The translations under genes were made by a program, and so were the position numbers. Shown here one piece after another: positions 27,503-36,860 of a stretch of 64,000 nt of DNA. Source of the stretch: Govania unica (GTDB lineage: Bacteria; Pseudomonadota; Alphaproteobacteria; Sphingomonadales; Govanellaceae); assembly GCF_027920805.1 (NCBI RefSeq), contig NZ_JANWOI010000002.1:248001-312000 (forward strand), written 5' to 3'. Under the pieces are notes generated by a model that did no database searches, was not told the DNA's origin, and saw only the letters and a list, made by a program, of their open reading frames with translations. The number at the start of each line of letters is the position of its first letter. The first letter of the stretch is position 1.

Positions 27503-27532
27503 ATGGATGCCCGGGTCAAGCCCGGGCATGAC
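27503..27532. repeat. TGCCCGGG-type intergenic palindrome
   Basis: ATGCCCGGGTCAAGCCCGGG with TGG/GACA flanks lies in unit 1 of the duplication. The equivalent copy in unit 2 is at 27828-27857 with one substitution. Confidence 0.75.
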
Positions 27533-27629
27533 AATTTGGGTATGAGGGCGTTGGGGCCGTATGGGAAGACTAGGGCCCCATGGTGAAGTCCAGGATCCCA
27601 TGACGATGACCACCATCACCGCCCCCGGT

Positions 27630-27658
27630 GTCATTGCCGGGCTTGACCCGGCAATCCA
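27630..27658. repeat. TGCCGGG-type intergenic palindrome
   Basis: TGCCGGGCTTGACCCGGCA with GTCAT/TCCA flanks in unit 1. The equivalent copy in unit 2 is at 28031-28059. Confidence 0.75.
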
Positions 27659-27720
27659 GCTTTCTGCCTTGGGGGATTGGCTCGGGTTTTGGGCTATGAA
27701 AACCGTCGGGCCTTGGGGGG

Positions 27721-27805
27721 CGGCATGTTTTCAGCGTCGGCGGGAGGCGATGGGGTTGGCAAGGATGTGACTGTGAAATTGACAGCGGAGCAGGCGGGTA
27801 ACTAG
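27721..27805 (+). pseudogene. Frame-shifted fragment of the yceI 3' end
   Basis: This stretch repeats the last ~105 bases of the preceding YceI gene. It begins RHVFSVGG against RHDFNVGE, lacks 14 bases and is out of frame afterwards. It has no start and is clearly non-functional. Confidence 0.65.
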
Positions 27806-28097
27806 CAACGGCCTTCGTCCTGAGACATGGATGCCTGGGTCAAGCCCGGGCATGACAATTTGGGGGGAGAGGGCGTTGGGGCCGTATGGGAAGACTAGGG
27901 TTCCATGGTGAAGACTAGGATCCTACGACGATGGCCATGATCCCATGACGATGATCATGTCATGAGACGATGACTATAATCCCACGCCAATGATTACCAC
28001 CAACGACGATAACCACCATCACCGCTCCCTGTCATTGCCGGGCTTGACCCGGCAATCTAGCTTTCTGCCTTGGGGCATTGGCTCAGGCTTTGGGCAT

Positions 28098-28140
28098 GAA
28101 AAAACCGTCCGGCCTTTGGGGCGCGGACGGTTTTCTTTTT
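28098..28140. terminator. Bidirectional terminator at the rne 3' end
   Basis: The perfect stem AAAACCGTCCG/CGGACGGTTTT (28101-28111, 28124-28134) has an A-run before and TTTTCTTTTT after it. It ends rne on the minus strand and anything entering from the yceI side. A broken copy sits at about 27698-27732. Confidence 0.85.
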
Positions 28141-28147
28141 AGCTTGA

Positions 28148-30976
28148 TCAGTTCCCGAACGTGCGGGACCACCAGCCTTTTCGGGTGTTGTCGCTGCTGG
28201 CGTCGCCGACGTCCTTGACCTCGACCGGGGCGCTGGCCAGATGGCGGGCGGCGGCGGGTTGGACTACGGCTTCAGCCGTGGGGGCGAGGGCAGGTTCCGG
28301 CTTTGCTTGAGTCGCAGGCGCTGGTTTGGCTTCGGCCACCACGGGTTCGGCCGCAGCTTGAGCTTCCGGGGCTGCTTTCGCGGCCTTGGCCTTGGCCGGA
28401 GCCTTTGGTTTGGCTGGGGCTTTTGTGGCCTTGGCCTTGACCGGAGCTTCGGCTGCTTCTTCCGTCTCGGCTTTTTTAGCTTTGGCGGGGGCGCGGCGGC
28501 GTGGTTTTGGCTTTTCAGCGCTGTCGGCATCAACCGTCGGGGCGGCTACTTCGACGGCTGTCGGAGCGGCGACTTCGGCAGTGACGGTTTCGACCGCGGT
28601 GTCCTTGGCGGCTGCGTCCTTTTTACGGCGCGGGGCACGCTTTGGTTTGGCGGTGGGTTCTTCCGCGACGGCTTCGACGGAGCTTGCTGCAACTTCGGTC
28701 ACGGCTTCGCTTGTGGCGGGCTCATGTGCTTCGGTGGCGACAGTTGCGGTTTCGGCGGCAACGGGTTCGGCGCGGTGTTCGCTGTCCGTTTCGCCTTCGG
28801 CTGTCATCTCGTCTCCGGTGCGGCCACGGCGGCGACCGCCGCGACGGCCACGACGCCGACGGCGGCGCGGCTGATCTTCACCCTCGTGGCTTTGGGTTTC
28901 GAATTCGCCCTGTTCGGTTTCGTCGTCCTCGCCTTCATCTCCTTCGGGAGCTTCAGCACCTTCGACATGGACTGTGTGTTGCGGACGGTGATCCTCAGTG
29001 CTGTCTTCGGCACCGTTTTCACCATTGCGGCCACGCCGACGCCGGCGACGGCGACGCTTGCGGCGTTCATCCCCTTCGGCGTGGGTTTCGGCCCGACCTT
29101 CGCGAGCTTCACGCGAACGTTCGGCCTGCGGCTCTTTGGGAGCCTCATTATCGTCTTCGGCTTCGCCATCATCTTCGGCGCCAACTTCAGCCTCGACTTC
29201 GTTGTCTTCCAGCTCGTCCTCGATGTCGTCGTCGTCATCTTCGTCGGGGGCGATGACAAGCGGCTGATCAATGGCGAGGTCAATGATCATTTCGCGCGGG
29301 GTGTTGTCGCGCTCGAAGCGGAACTTCGGCGCCATCAAGGTATTGTCGACCTCGATGAACACCTGGAAGCCATAACGGGCTTCGATCTCGGCGATCTGCG
29401 GACGCTTGTGGTTGAGCACATAAAGCGCCACCGGACCGGCGAGGAACATATGCACCACCGCCGAACGGCCGCGGATGCCTTCGTCTTCAAGCGAGCGCAG
29501 GGCATGGAGAGCCGAGCTTTCGACCGAGCGCACGATGCCGGTGCCTTCGCACTGCGGGCAGCTGTGGGTGCTGGCTTCGAGAATGCCGGGGCGCAGGCGT
29601 TGGCGCGACATTTCCATCAGACCGAACGGGCTGATCTTGCCAACCTGAATGCGGGCACGGTCGGCCTTGAGGCAGTCCTTCAGTTTGCGTTCGACATTGC
29701 GGGCGTTGTTGCGGTCTTCCATGTCGATGAAGTCGATGACGATGAGACCGGCCATGTCGCGCAGGCGCAACTGACGGGCGACTTCTTCGGAAGCTTCGAG
29801 GTTGGTGCGGAGCGCCGTTTCCTCGATATTATGTTCGCGCGTGGATTTGCCCGAGTTGACGTCGATGGACACCAGAGCTTCGGTCGGGTTGATGACGATA
29901 TAACCGCCCGAGCGCAGCTGCACCACGGGATTATACATCGAATCCAGCTGAGCTTCGACCTGGAAGCGCTGGAACAGCGGCACCCGGTCCTTGTAATTCT
30001 TGATCTTTTTCGAATGGCTCGGCATCAGAAGCTTCATGAAGCTTTTGGCTGATTTATAGCCTTCTTCGCCGTCGACGAGAATTTCTTCGATGTCTTTGTT
30101 GTAATGGTCGCGGATGGCGCGCTTGATCAGATCGCCTTCCTCATAAATGAGGGCCGGGGCGATGGATTCCATGGTCAACGCGCGGATGTCGTCCCAGGTG
30201 CGTTCGAGATAATCGAAATCGCGCTTGATCTCGGCCTTGGTGCGGGAGAGGCCGGCGGTGCGGATGATGCAGGCCATGCCGTCTGGCATATTGAGGTCCG
30301 AGAGGATCGACTTCAGCTTGCGGCGATCGGTGGGGTTCGCGATCTTGCGGCTGATACCGCCGCCATGCAGCGTGTTCGGCATGAGGACGCAATAGCGGCC
30401 GGCGAGCGACAGATAGGTGGTCAGAGCCGCGCCCTTGTTGCCGCGTTCTTCTTTGACGACCTGGATCAGCAGCACCTGACGGCGCTTGATGACTTCCTGA
30501 ATTTTATAGCGGCGCTTCAGCTTTTTGGGGCGATGCAGCAGCTCATCCGACAGATCGTCATGGTGGGAGACGATGGCCTCGACTTCATGATTGTCGCCAT
30601 TTTCATGGTCGTGGTCATGGGCATCGTGGTTGTCGTCGTCGTCATGGTCGTCATCGTGATCATGGTCGTGATCGCGGTCGTAGGCGGCCATTTCGGCTTC
30701 TTCAGCCAGCAGCGCCTCGCGGTCTTCGACCGGGATCTGGTAATAGTCGGGGTGAATTTCGCTGAAGGCGAGGAAACCGTGCCGGTTCCCGCCATAATCC
30801 ACAAAGGCGGCCTGAAGCGAGGGTTCGACCCGCGTCACTTTGGCCAGATAGATATTGCCCTTGAGTTGTTTCTTGGCCGCGGCTTCGAAATCGAAGTCTT
30901 CAACGCGGTTGCCCCGGACGATCGCAACCCGGGTTTCTTCCGGGTGGGTAGAGTCGACGAGCATACGAATTGCCAT
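28148..30976 (-). CDS. rne: Ribonuclease E/G with His/Asp-rich S1 insert
   Basis: This 942-residue endoribonuclease is central to mRNA decay and rRNA/tRNA maturation. It has an N-terminal S1 domain (from about 36), with catalytic Asp residues in ALVSIDVNSGKST and VIDFIDMED. The zinc link is CPQCEGTGI. The S1 domain is interrupted at about residues 99-130 by a run made almost only of His and Asp. The C-terminal half (about 560-942) is disordered: acidic, then Arg-rich clusters, then Ala/Pro/Lys repeats. It ends with a short conserved-looking WWSRTFGN that may dock degradosome partners. The start ATG 30976 has GGAG 9 bases upstream. A roughly 600-base leader precedes it. Confidence 0.95.
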   Translation of the reverse strand: MAIRMLVDSTHPEETRVAIVRGNRVEDFDFEAAAKKQLKGNIYLAKVTRVEPSLQAAFVDYGGNRHGFLAFSEIHPDYYQIPVEDREALLAEEAEMAAYDRDHDHDHDDDHDDDDNHDAHDHDHENGDNHEVEAIVSHHDDLSDELLHRPKKLKRRYKIQEVIKRRQVLLIQVVKEERGNKGAALTTYLSLAGRYCVLMPNTLHGGGISRKIANPTDRRKLKSILSDLNMPDGMACIIRTAGLSRTKAEIKRDFDYLERTWDDIRALTMESIAPALIYEEGDLIKRAIRDHYNKDIEEILVDGEEGYKSAKSFMKLLMPSHSKKIKNYKDRVPLFQRFQVEAQLDSMYNPVVQLRSGGYIVINPTEALVSIDVNSGKSTREHNIEETALRTNLEASEEVARQLRLRDMAGLIVIDFIDMEDRNNARNVERKLKDCLKADRARIQVGKISPFGLMEMSRQRLRPGILEASTHSCPQCEGTGIVRSVESSALHALRSLEDEGIRGRSAVVHMFLAGPVALYVLNHKRPQIAEIEARYGFQVFIEVDNTLMAPKFRFERDNTPREMIIDLAIDQPLVIAPDEDDDDDIEDELEDNEVEAEVGAEDDGEAEDDNEAPKEPQAERSREAREGRAETHAEGDERRKRRRRRRRRGRNGENGAEDSTEDHRPQHTVHVEGAEAPEGDEGEDDETEQGEFETQSHEGEDQPRRRRRRGRRGGRRRGRTGDEMTAEGETDSEHRAEPVAAETATVATEAHEPATSEAVTEVAASSVEAVAEEPTAKPKRAPRRKKDAAAKDTAVETVTAEVAAPTAVEVAAPTVDADSAEKPKPRRRAPAKAKKAETEEAAEAPVKAKATKAPAKPKAPAKAKAAKAAPEAQAAAEPVVAEAKPAPATQAKPEPALAPTAEAVVQPAAARHLASAPVEVKDVGDASSDNTRKGWWSRTFGN

Positions 30977-31573
30977 GGATGGTATCTCCGGGAACAGGCC
31001 GCGCTGCCCACCGGACCGCTGTCGAACGGACAGGGGTCAGGAGCGCGCTGGCTCTTCCGATTTTGGGGATTGAATGGGGATTGCTGTGAAGCGCAGGGCT
31101 CGTCAGGATTTGCACCATCGCGCTTACCGGGCTTATGAAGCCCGGACGCCCAGACGACTTATCGTCTGTGGACATGCCGATTGCCGCCTTTTCGACGGCG
31201 CCCTGTCGCATGTCTGCGGTGCAATGTTGAAGACGAGCGTGGTTCATTAAAATTTAAATTTACAATCTTGTGTTTATGGCCGCGATCATAAACATCTGGC
31301 GCGACCGGATAAGGCGTCAGATCCGGTGCTCGGCTCAATTCGTCTTGTATCAAGCTCTTACGAAGAGCTTCAGAGGAACAGAGCCCGAGCAAAAATGGAC
31401 TGACACTGAATGTAACATAGTCTGAGGAAGCGCCGACTGACAAGACGGTTTAATCGGCAGATGCAGTCAAAACTGTTAAACAATCCGAAAACTGCCATCC
31501 GGGCCTATGCCGGAGCGGTGGTTTTGATTAAACTCAGATCAAGTTGTTGTGGATGGTTGGGGTTGAACTGACA
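30977..31573. promoter_or_regulatory. Long divergent region and rne 5' leader with stacked hairpins
   Basis: No gene is seen in about 600 bases. The leader on the rne side contains adjacent perfect hairpins CCGGGCTT/AAGCCCGG (31127-31145) and CAGACGA/TCGTCTG (31151-31168). Enterobacterial rne is autoregulated through cleavage of its long 5' leader; a similar role here is inference. The AT-rich part near 31245-31265 may hold promoters for rne. Confidence 0.45.
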
Positions 31574-32830
31574 ATGTCTAGGGGGTTTAACCTTCGTTTG
31601 GTTGTGAGAGCAGGGCTTTTGGCGACGGTTCTGTCGGTGCTGGGGCTCGTGACGATTTTTTCGTCGGCGGTCGCTTTGACCATTGGCGATGTGCGCATTG
31701 GCCAGAATGACGGCAAGACCCGTTTTGTGATCGAGGCCGACGGCGCGCTGCCGAGCACGGCGGTGGTTATGACCGGGCCCGACCGGGTGATCATTGAAAT
31801 TCCGGCTGCTGATGTGCAGGCACGCTCGGTGAATGGCGGCGGGGTCATTGCGGGCTATCAGTTTGAAGTGGCGGACGGCGGCAAGACCCGGATCATTCTG
31901 ACCCTCAGAAGCCCGGCGCTGGTGGCGAGCCGGTTCGGCATTCCGCCACGGGACGGCAGGGGGCACCGGTTGGTGATCGATCTCGCTCCGGCGAACCGGG
32001 CGGCGTTTGAGGCGGCTCAGGCACCTGCTGCTGCACAAGTTCAGGCTCCGGTTCAGGCACAAGTGCAGGCGCCGCCACCGCCTGTGGCTGCGCCTGAGGT
32101 GCCCGGGCCGCCACTGCCGCCGCCGCCGAAACGCGAGGGCGGGGGACGCCGGGTCGTGGTGCTCGATGCCGGTCATGGCGGGCAGGACCCGGGGGCGCGG
32201 GCGGTCAACGGCCGCAATGAAAAGGACATTACGCTTGCGGCTGTGCATGTGATCAAGGGCACGCTTGAGGCCACCGGCCGCTATCGCGTGGTGCTGACGC
32301 GCAGTACGGATGTCTATATCCCGCTGCGTCAGCGCTTCCAGATCGCGCGCAAGGCGGGGGCGGATCTGTTTATCTCGGTGCATGCCGACAGCTGTCAGGG
32401 CTGCAAGGCCAGCGGGGCGTCGGTCTATACGCTGTCTGAAACCTCGTCGGATAAAGAAGCGGCGGCGCTTGCGGCCAAGGAAAATAAGTCCGACATCATT
32501 GCGGGGATCGATCTTGGTAGTCAGGAGCCGGAGGTGTCGAGCATCCTGATCGACCTCGCCCGCCGGGAGACCATGAACTATTCCGCCAATTTCGCCACCT
32601 CTCTGGTGCGCGAGATGGCCAAATCGGTGCCGGTGCGCGATAACACCCACCGTTTTGCCGGTTTCATGGTGCTGAAGGCCCCGGATGTGCCGTCTGTTTT
32701 GTTGGAAATGGGCTATCTCACCAACCCGCAGGATGCCGAGACGCTGTCGAGCCGAAATGGGCTTGAGCGGCTTGGCGGTGCCGTGCTTCGGGCTGTGGAC
32801 GGCTATTTCCTTAAAGTGGCAACCAATTGA
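31574..32830 (+). CDS. N-acetylmuramoyl-L-alanine amidase (AmiC-like)
   Basis: This 418-residue periplasmic amidase cleaves the peptide from the glycan strand during septum splitting. It has a signal peptide (cut about residue 35, SSAVA), an AMIN domain (about 36-140), a Gln/Ala/Pro linker (about 150-195) and an amidase_3 zinc domain. Motifs are VVVLDAGHGGQDPGA, ISVHADSC, ETMNYSANFA and VPSVLLEMGYLTNPQDA with the catalytic Glu. I chose ATG 31574; upstream TTG 31544 and ATG 31553 are in frame but weakly supported. Its position between rne and PBP1A is typical of Alphaproteobacteria. Confidence 0.94.
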   Translation: MSRGFNLRLVVRAGLLATVLSVLGLVTIFSSAVALTIGDVRIGQNDGKTRFVIEADGALPSTAVVMTGPDRVIIEIPAADVQARSVNGGGVIAGYQFEVADGGKTRIILTLRSPALVASRFGIPPRDGRGHRLVIDLAPANRAAFEAAQAPAAAQVQAPVQAQVQAPPPPVAAPEVPGPPLPPPPKREGGGRRVVVLDAGHGGQDPGARAVNGRNEKDITLAAVHVIKGTLEATGRYRVVLTRSTDVYIPLRQRFQIARKAGADLFISVHADSCQGCKASGASVYTLSETSSDKEAAALAAKENKSDIIAGIDLGSQEPEVSSILIDLARRETMNYSANFATSLVREMAKSVPVRDNTHRFAGFMVLKAPDVPSVLLEMGYLTNPQDAETLSSRNGLERLGGAVLRAVDGYFLKVATN

Positions 32831-32838
32831 AATAATGT

Positions 32839-32870
32839 GACGAAAGTCCTGTTTTATCGGGCTTTCGTCT
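32839..32870 (+). terminator. Possible weak terminator after the amidase gene
   Basis: GACGAAAGTCC (32839-32849) pairs with GGGCTTTCGTC (32859-32869) with one T-G pair. Only a short T-rich tail follows, so termination is probably partial. Confidence 0.5.
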
Positions 32871-32893
32871 TCATAGCGCCATAATGTTTGGTT

Positions 32894-35455
32894 ATGCTGG
32901 CGCGTCTGATCCAGTCCCTTTATGATGGCCGCATGATCGAAATTACACCGGAACGCAGGGAGCGGTCACAACCGCCCCAAAAGCCCAAACCCGAACGCAA
33001 GCGCGGTCGCCTGAAATCCATCATCCTCGGCTGTCTGGCGGGCGCGCTCCTGCTTGTGGTGACCGGTGTGATCGGCTTTTTCGTCATGCTGCATCATTAC
33101 GGGAGCGAGCTTCCGGATTATCAGCAGCTGGAGAATTACAACCCGCCGGTGGTGACCCGGATCTATGCCGGGAATGGCACTCTGTTTGAAGAATATGCCC
33201 GTGAAAAGCGGCTGTTCGTGCCCATCGACACCATTCCGAAGCCGGTTATCCATGCCTTCCTCGCGGCTGAGGACAAGGGCTTTTTTACCCATGGCGGGCT
33301 TGATTTCTCGGGCATTACGCGCGCGGTCTTCACCAATGTTTACAACAAGCTGGTTGGGCGGCGTCCGATCGGGGCTTCGACCATCACGCAGCAGGTGGCG
33401 AAAAACTTCCTGCTGACCAATGAGGTCAGCTATGAACGCAAGATCAAGGAAGCCATCCTCGCCTATCGGATCGAGCGCGCCTTTACCAAGGATCAGATCC
33501 TTGAACTTTATCTGAATGAGATCTATCTCGGCGTCGGCTCATACGGGGTGGCGGCTGCGGCTCAGACTTATTTCGACAAGGCGCTCAATGAGCTGACGGT
33601 GTCCGAGGCGGCTTATCTCGCGGCGCTGCCGAAGGGCCCGAACAATTATAACCCCTTGCGGCGTCATGCGGCGGCGGTGGCGCGGCGCAACTGGGTCATC
33701 GACCAGATGCGGAGCGCGGGCTATCTCGACAAGGCGCAAGCCGAGGCCGCGCAGGCCGAGCCGCTCGTGGCCCATTTCGACAGCAGTCAGCAGCAGTTCC
33801 ACGCCCATTATTTCGCCGAGGAAGTGCGCCGCGATCTCTATAAAAAATATGGCGAGAAGGGGCTTTATGAGGCCGGGCTTTCGGTCCGCACCTCGCTTGA
33901 TCCCCGTCTTCAGATGATCGCCTCTCGGGTGTTGAAGCAGGGGCTTGAGAATTATGACCGTCGCCACGGCTGGCGCGGGGCCATCAAGCGCTATGATAGC
34001 GACATCATGGCGAATGACGGCTGGGCCAAGGCGCTGACGGGTGAAGCGATCATCCTCGGAGACCCGGAGTGGCGGCTTGCCGTGGTGACGGCGGTGACCG
34101 AGGGCGGGGCGCGCATTGGCCTGGCCGACGGCACGACCGGCTTTGTGCCGCTGAGTGAAATGACCTGGGCCCGCAAATGGATGCCCGGAGAGTATCTCGG
34201 CTCGGCGGTGACCAAGGTCGCCGATGTGCTTGAGCTTGGCGATGTGGTGCCGGTCGCGCCGGTTGCGGGCGACCCTGGGCATAAGACTTATAGCCTTAAA
34301 CAGATTCCGGCGGTGGGCGGCGCGCTGGTGGCGGAAGATCCGCATACCGGGCGGGTGCTGGCCATGGTCGGCGGCTTCAGCTATGGCGATACTTATGGGT
34401 CGAGCGAATTCAATCGTGCCACCCAGGCGCTCCGGCAGCCGGGGTCGGCGTTCAAGCCGTTTGTCTATGCGGCGGCGCTTGAGTCCGGCTTGACGCCGTC
34501 GAGCCTTGTGCTTGATGCGCCGTTCGTGGTCGATCAGGGGCCGGTGCTCGGGCTGTGGAAACCATCGAACTATACTGAGGATTTCTATGGGCCGAGCACG
34601 CTCCGGACCGGGCTTGAGAAATCGCGCAACCTGATGACGGTGCGGCTGGCTCAGCATCTCGGCATGAAAAAGGTGGTGGACTATGCCCGCCGCTTTGACA
34701 TTCAGCCCAATATGCCGCCGACCCTGTCGATGTCGCTTGGGGCCGGGGAGACCACTTTGCTCAAGCTGACCAATGCTTATGGCATGCTGGTCAATGGTGG
34801 CAAGAAGATCGAGCCGAGCCTGATCGACCGCATTCAGGATCGTTACGGCAAGACCATCTTCCGGGAGGATGCGCGGGCCTGTGAAGGCTGTGACGCGGCC
34901 TGGAATGGGCAGGAGCCGCCGCAGTTGCCCGATCCGCGCGCGCAGGTCATCAAGCCGCAGACGGCCTATCAGGTGGTCTCCATGCTTGAGGGCGTGGTGC
35001 AACGCGGCACCGGCCGCAGCGTCGCTGCCGTGGGGAAGCCGCTTGCGGGCAAGACCGGCACCACCAATGACTATTTTGATGCCTGGTTTGTCGGGTTTTC
35101 GCCCGATCTTGTGGTCGGGGTGTTCATCGGCTTCGATCAGCCGCGGTCGCTCGGCAAGGGCGAAACGGGCTCGGTCGCAGCCGCGCCGATCTTCCGGGAT
35201 TTCATGAAGGATGCGTTGAAGGATAAACCCGGCACGCCGTTCCGCATTCCGCCGGGTCTGATGCTGGTGCGGGTCAATCCTCAGACCGGGCAGCCGGTCG
35301 GCTATGACGATCCGCGCGGCATTCTAGAAGCCTTCCTGCCGGGGACGGAACCGAATGGCGAAATGACCGTGCTCGACGGATCCACCGGAGAAATGCGCCC
35401 GGCGACAGCGACTCCGGACAGCAAGATCAAGGAAGGCACGGGCGGGTTGTATTGA
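32894..35455 (+). CDS. Penicillin-binding protein 1A (bifunctional)
   Basis: This 853-residue class A PBP has a short cytoplasmic basic stretch, one membrane anchor (about 43-65), a GT51 glycosyltransferase and a transpeptidase. GT51 motifs are AAEDKGFFTHGG, GASTITQQVAKNF and ERKIKEAILAYRIE. Transpeptidase motifs are SAFK (serine nucleophile), SRN and KTGTT. It polymerises and cross-links peptidoglycan. An OB-like insert lies between the two domains (about 370-440). ATG 32894 is likely; TTG 32888 and ATG 32933 are alternatives. It follows the amidase by about 60 bases and precedes prfB, a conserved arrangement. Confidence 0.95.
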   Translation: MLARLIQSLYDGRMIEITPERRERSQPPQKPKPERKRGRLKSIILGCLAGALLLVVTGVIGFFVMLHHYGSELPDYQQLENYNPPVVTRIYAGNGTLFEEYAREKRLFVPIDTIPKPVIHAFLAAEDKGFFTHGGLDFSGITRAVFTNVYNKLVGRRPIGASTITQQVAKNFLLTNEVSYERKIKEAILAYRIERAFTKDQILELYLNEIYLGVGSYGVAAAAQTYFDKALNELTVSEAAYLAALPKGPNNYNPLRRHAAAVARRNWVIDQMRSAGYLDKAQAEAAQAEPLVAHFDSSQQQFHAHYFAEEVRRDLYKKYGEKGLYEAGLSVRTSLDPRLQMIASRVLKQGLENYDRRHGWRGAIKRYDSDIMANDGWAKALTGEAIILGDPEWRLAVVTAVTEGGARIGLADGTTGFVPLSEMTWARKWMPGEYLGSAVTKVADVLELGDVVPVAPVAGDPGHKTYSLKQIPAVGGALVAEDPHTGRVLAMVGGFSYGDTYGSSEFNRATQALRQPGSAFKPFVYAAALESGLTPSSLVLDAPFVVDQGPVLGLWKPSNYTEDFYGPSTLRTGLEKSRNLMTVRLAQHLGMKKVVDYARRFDIQPNMPPTLSMSLGAGETTLLKLTNAYGMLVNGGKKIEPSLIDRIQDRYGKTIFREDARACEGCDAAWNGQEPPQLPDPRAQVIKPQTAYQVVSMLEGVVQRGTGRSVAAVGKPLAGKTGTTNDYFDAWFVGFSPDLVVGVFIGFDQPRSLGKGETGSVAAAPIFRDFMKDALKDKPGTPFRIPPGLMLVRVNPQTGQPVGYDDPRGILEAFLPGTEPNGEMTVLDGSTGEMRPATATPDSKIKEGTGGLY

Positions 35456-35501
35456 GGCGTGATTGAAGTGTCGCCGTCCGTGAAGTGTCTGGTTCTTGAT
35501 T

Positions 35502-35587
35502 GTCATTGCCGGGCTTGACCCGGCAATCCACTTGGCCAGTGCTGCGTGGTTGAGACATGGATTGCCGGGTGGAGCCCGGCAATGACA
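35502..35587. repeat. Inverted pair of TGCCGGG-type palindromes
   Basis: TGCCGGGCTTGACCCGGCA (35502-35530) and the reverse-oriented TTGCCGGGTGGAGCCCGGCA (35558-35587) lie between the PBP1A and prfB genes. Confidence 0.8.
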
Positions 35588-35707
35588 GAATTAATGAGCC
35601 CGGCTATGACAAAACTCTGCCAACCACAAAAAACCATCTGGCCTTTGCTTTCCGGCTTGGATCATTGTAAGACAAAGGCCGTTATTCCTAACTGACAAGA
35701 GAGACTC

Positions 35708-36839
35708 ATGCGCGCGGAAGCCCTTTCGCTAGTTGATAAAATCAAGCAGTCGATGGCACTGCTGAGGAGGCATCTTTGACTGGGATGTCGCAATAGACAG
35801 ACTGGCCGAATTGAATGCCTTTGCTGAAGATCCCAATCTTTGGAACGATCCCGGTAAAGCCCAGAAATTGATGCAGGAACGGACCCGGCTTGACAGCTCG
35901 GTGTCAGCTTGGCGGACCCTTGAGCGTGAGCTTCAGGATGCCATCGATCTGATCGAGATGGCTGAAGCCGAAGGTGATGAGGACATGGTCGCCGACGCGG
36001 AAAGCTCGCTTCGGGATCTGGCGAAATTCGCCTCGGGGCGGGAAGTTGAAGCCCTGTTGTCCGGTGAGGCCGATGCGAACGACGCGTTCGTTGAAATCCA
36101 TTCGGGCGCGGGCGGGACCGAGAGCCAGGATTGGGCTTCGATGCTGCTGCGCATGTATATGCGTTGGGCCGAGCAACATGGGTTCAAGGTCGATCTGATG
36201 GAGGATCATGCCGGGGAAGAAGCCGGCATCAAATCCGCCACCATCCAGATCAAGGGCCCGAACGCCTATGGCTGGCTCAAGACCGAAAGCGGTGTGCATC
36301 GGTTGGTGCGCATCTCACCCTATGACTCGAACGCCCGGCGTCATACGAGCTTTGCCAGCTGCTGGGTCTATCCGGTGGTCGATGACAATATCGAGATCGA
36401 GGTTCTGGACAAGGACCTGAAGATCGATACTTATCGGGCATCCGGTGCCGGCGGTCAGCATGTCAACACGACCGACAGCGCTGTGCGCATCACGCATATT
36501 CCGTCAGGCATCATTGTGGCCTGCCAGAACGAGCGTTCCCAGCACAAGAACCGCGCCACAGCCATGAAAATGCTGAAAGCGCGGCTTTATGAGCAGGAAC
36601 TGCAAAAGCGTGAGGAAGCGACCAGCGCGCTTCATGAATCGAAGTCGGATATCGGCTGGGGCCATCAGATCCGCTCCTATGTGTTGCAGCCTTATCAGAT
36701 GGTCAAGGATCTGCGCACCGGCGTGGAATCGAGCCAGCCTGATCTGGTGCTCGGTGGCGATCTCGACAAGTTCCTGAACGCGGCGCTTGCTGCTCGTGTT
36801 CATGGCGGGCCGGAAGGCGGGGTCGAGGATATCGGCTGA
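35708..36839 (+). CDS. prfB: Peptide chain release factor 2, with programmed +1 frameshift
   Basis: RF2 recognises UGA/UAA stops and triggers peptide release. The gene is split: a 23-codon zero frame from ATG 35708 ends at an in-frame TGA (35777-35779), and the rest continues in the +1 frame from 35778. The slippery site CTTTGAC (35774-35780) follows an internal ribosome-binding-like AGGAGG (35765-35770) by 3 bases, exactly as in Escherichia coli. Skipping the T at 35777 gives [16 protein letters not shown], a normal RF2 sequence; the full product is about 376 residues. The GGQ motif is [10 protein letters not shown]. The stop-recognition tripeptide reads SPY instead of SPF. Confidence 0.96.
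35765..35780 (+). promoter_or_regulatory. RF2 programmed frameshift site
   Basis: AGGAGG, a 3-base spacer, then CTT-TGA-C. Slow decoding of the UGA when RF2 is scarce promotes the +1 shift, so RF2 controls its own synthesis. Known for the family; all elements are present here. Confidence 0.93.
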
Positions 36840-36860
36840 GATTTGGTCGGATAAAGGTTG

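Larger units (their letters stand above)
27377..28134. repeat. Decayed tandem duplication spanning the yceI 3' end and terminator
   Basis: Unit 1 (27377-27720) and unit 2 (27721-28134) share the same order. First comes the 3' end of the YceI gene, then an ACATGGATGCC palindrome, GGCGTTGGGGCCGTATGGGA, a GATCCCATGACGATG-like stretch, a TGCCGGG palindrome, AGCTTTCTGCCTTGGGG and an AAAACCGTC terminator. Unit 2 begins with a frame-shifted yceI tail (CGGCATGTTTTCAGCGTCGG). It also carries extra degenerate CGATGAC-type repeats around 27925-28020. The terminator of unit 1 is broken at the junction; that of unit 2 is intact. Confidence 0.8.

Noticed and set aside
28241-30052. 603-codon ORF opposite rne
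   Set aside because: Antisense shadow of the low-complexity RNase E tail. Composition is forced by the Ala/Glu/Arg codons on the other strand; no ribosome site or domain.
33539-35002. 487-codon ORF opposite the PBP1A gene
   Set aside because: Shadow ORF; the plus-strand gene carries all GT51 and transpeptidase motifs.
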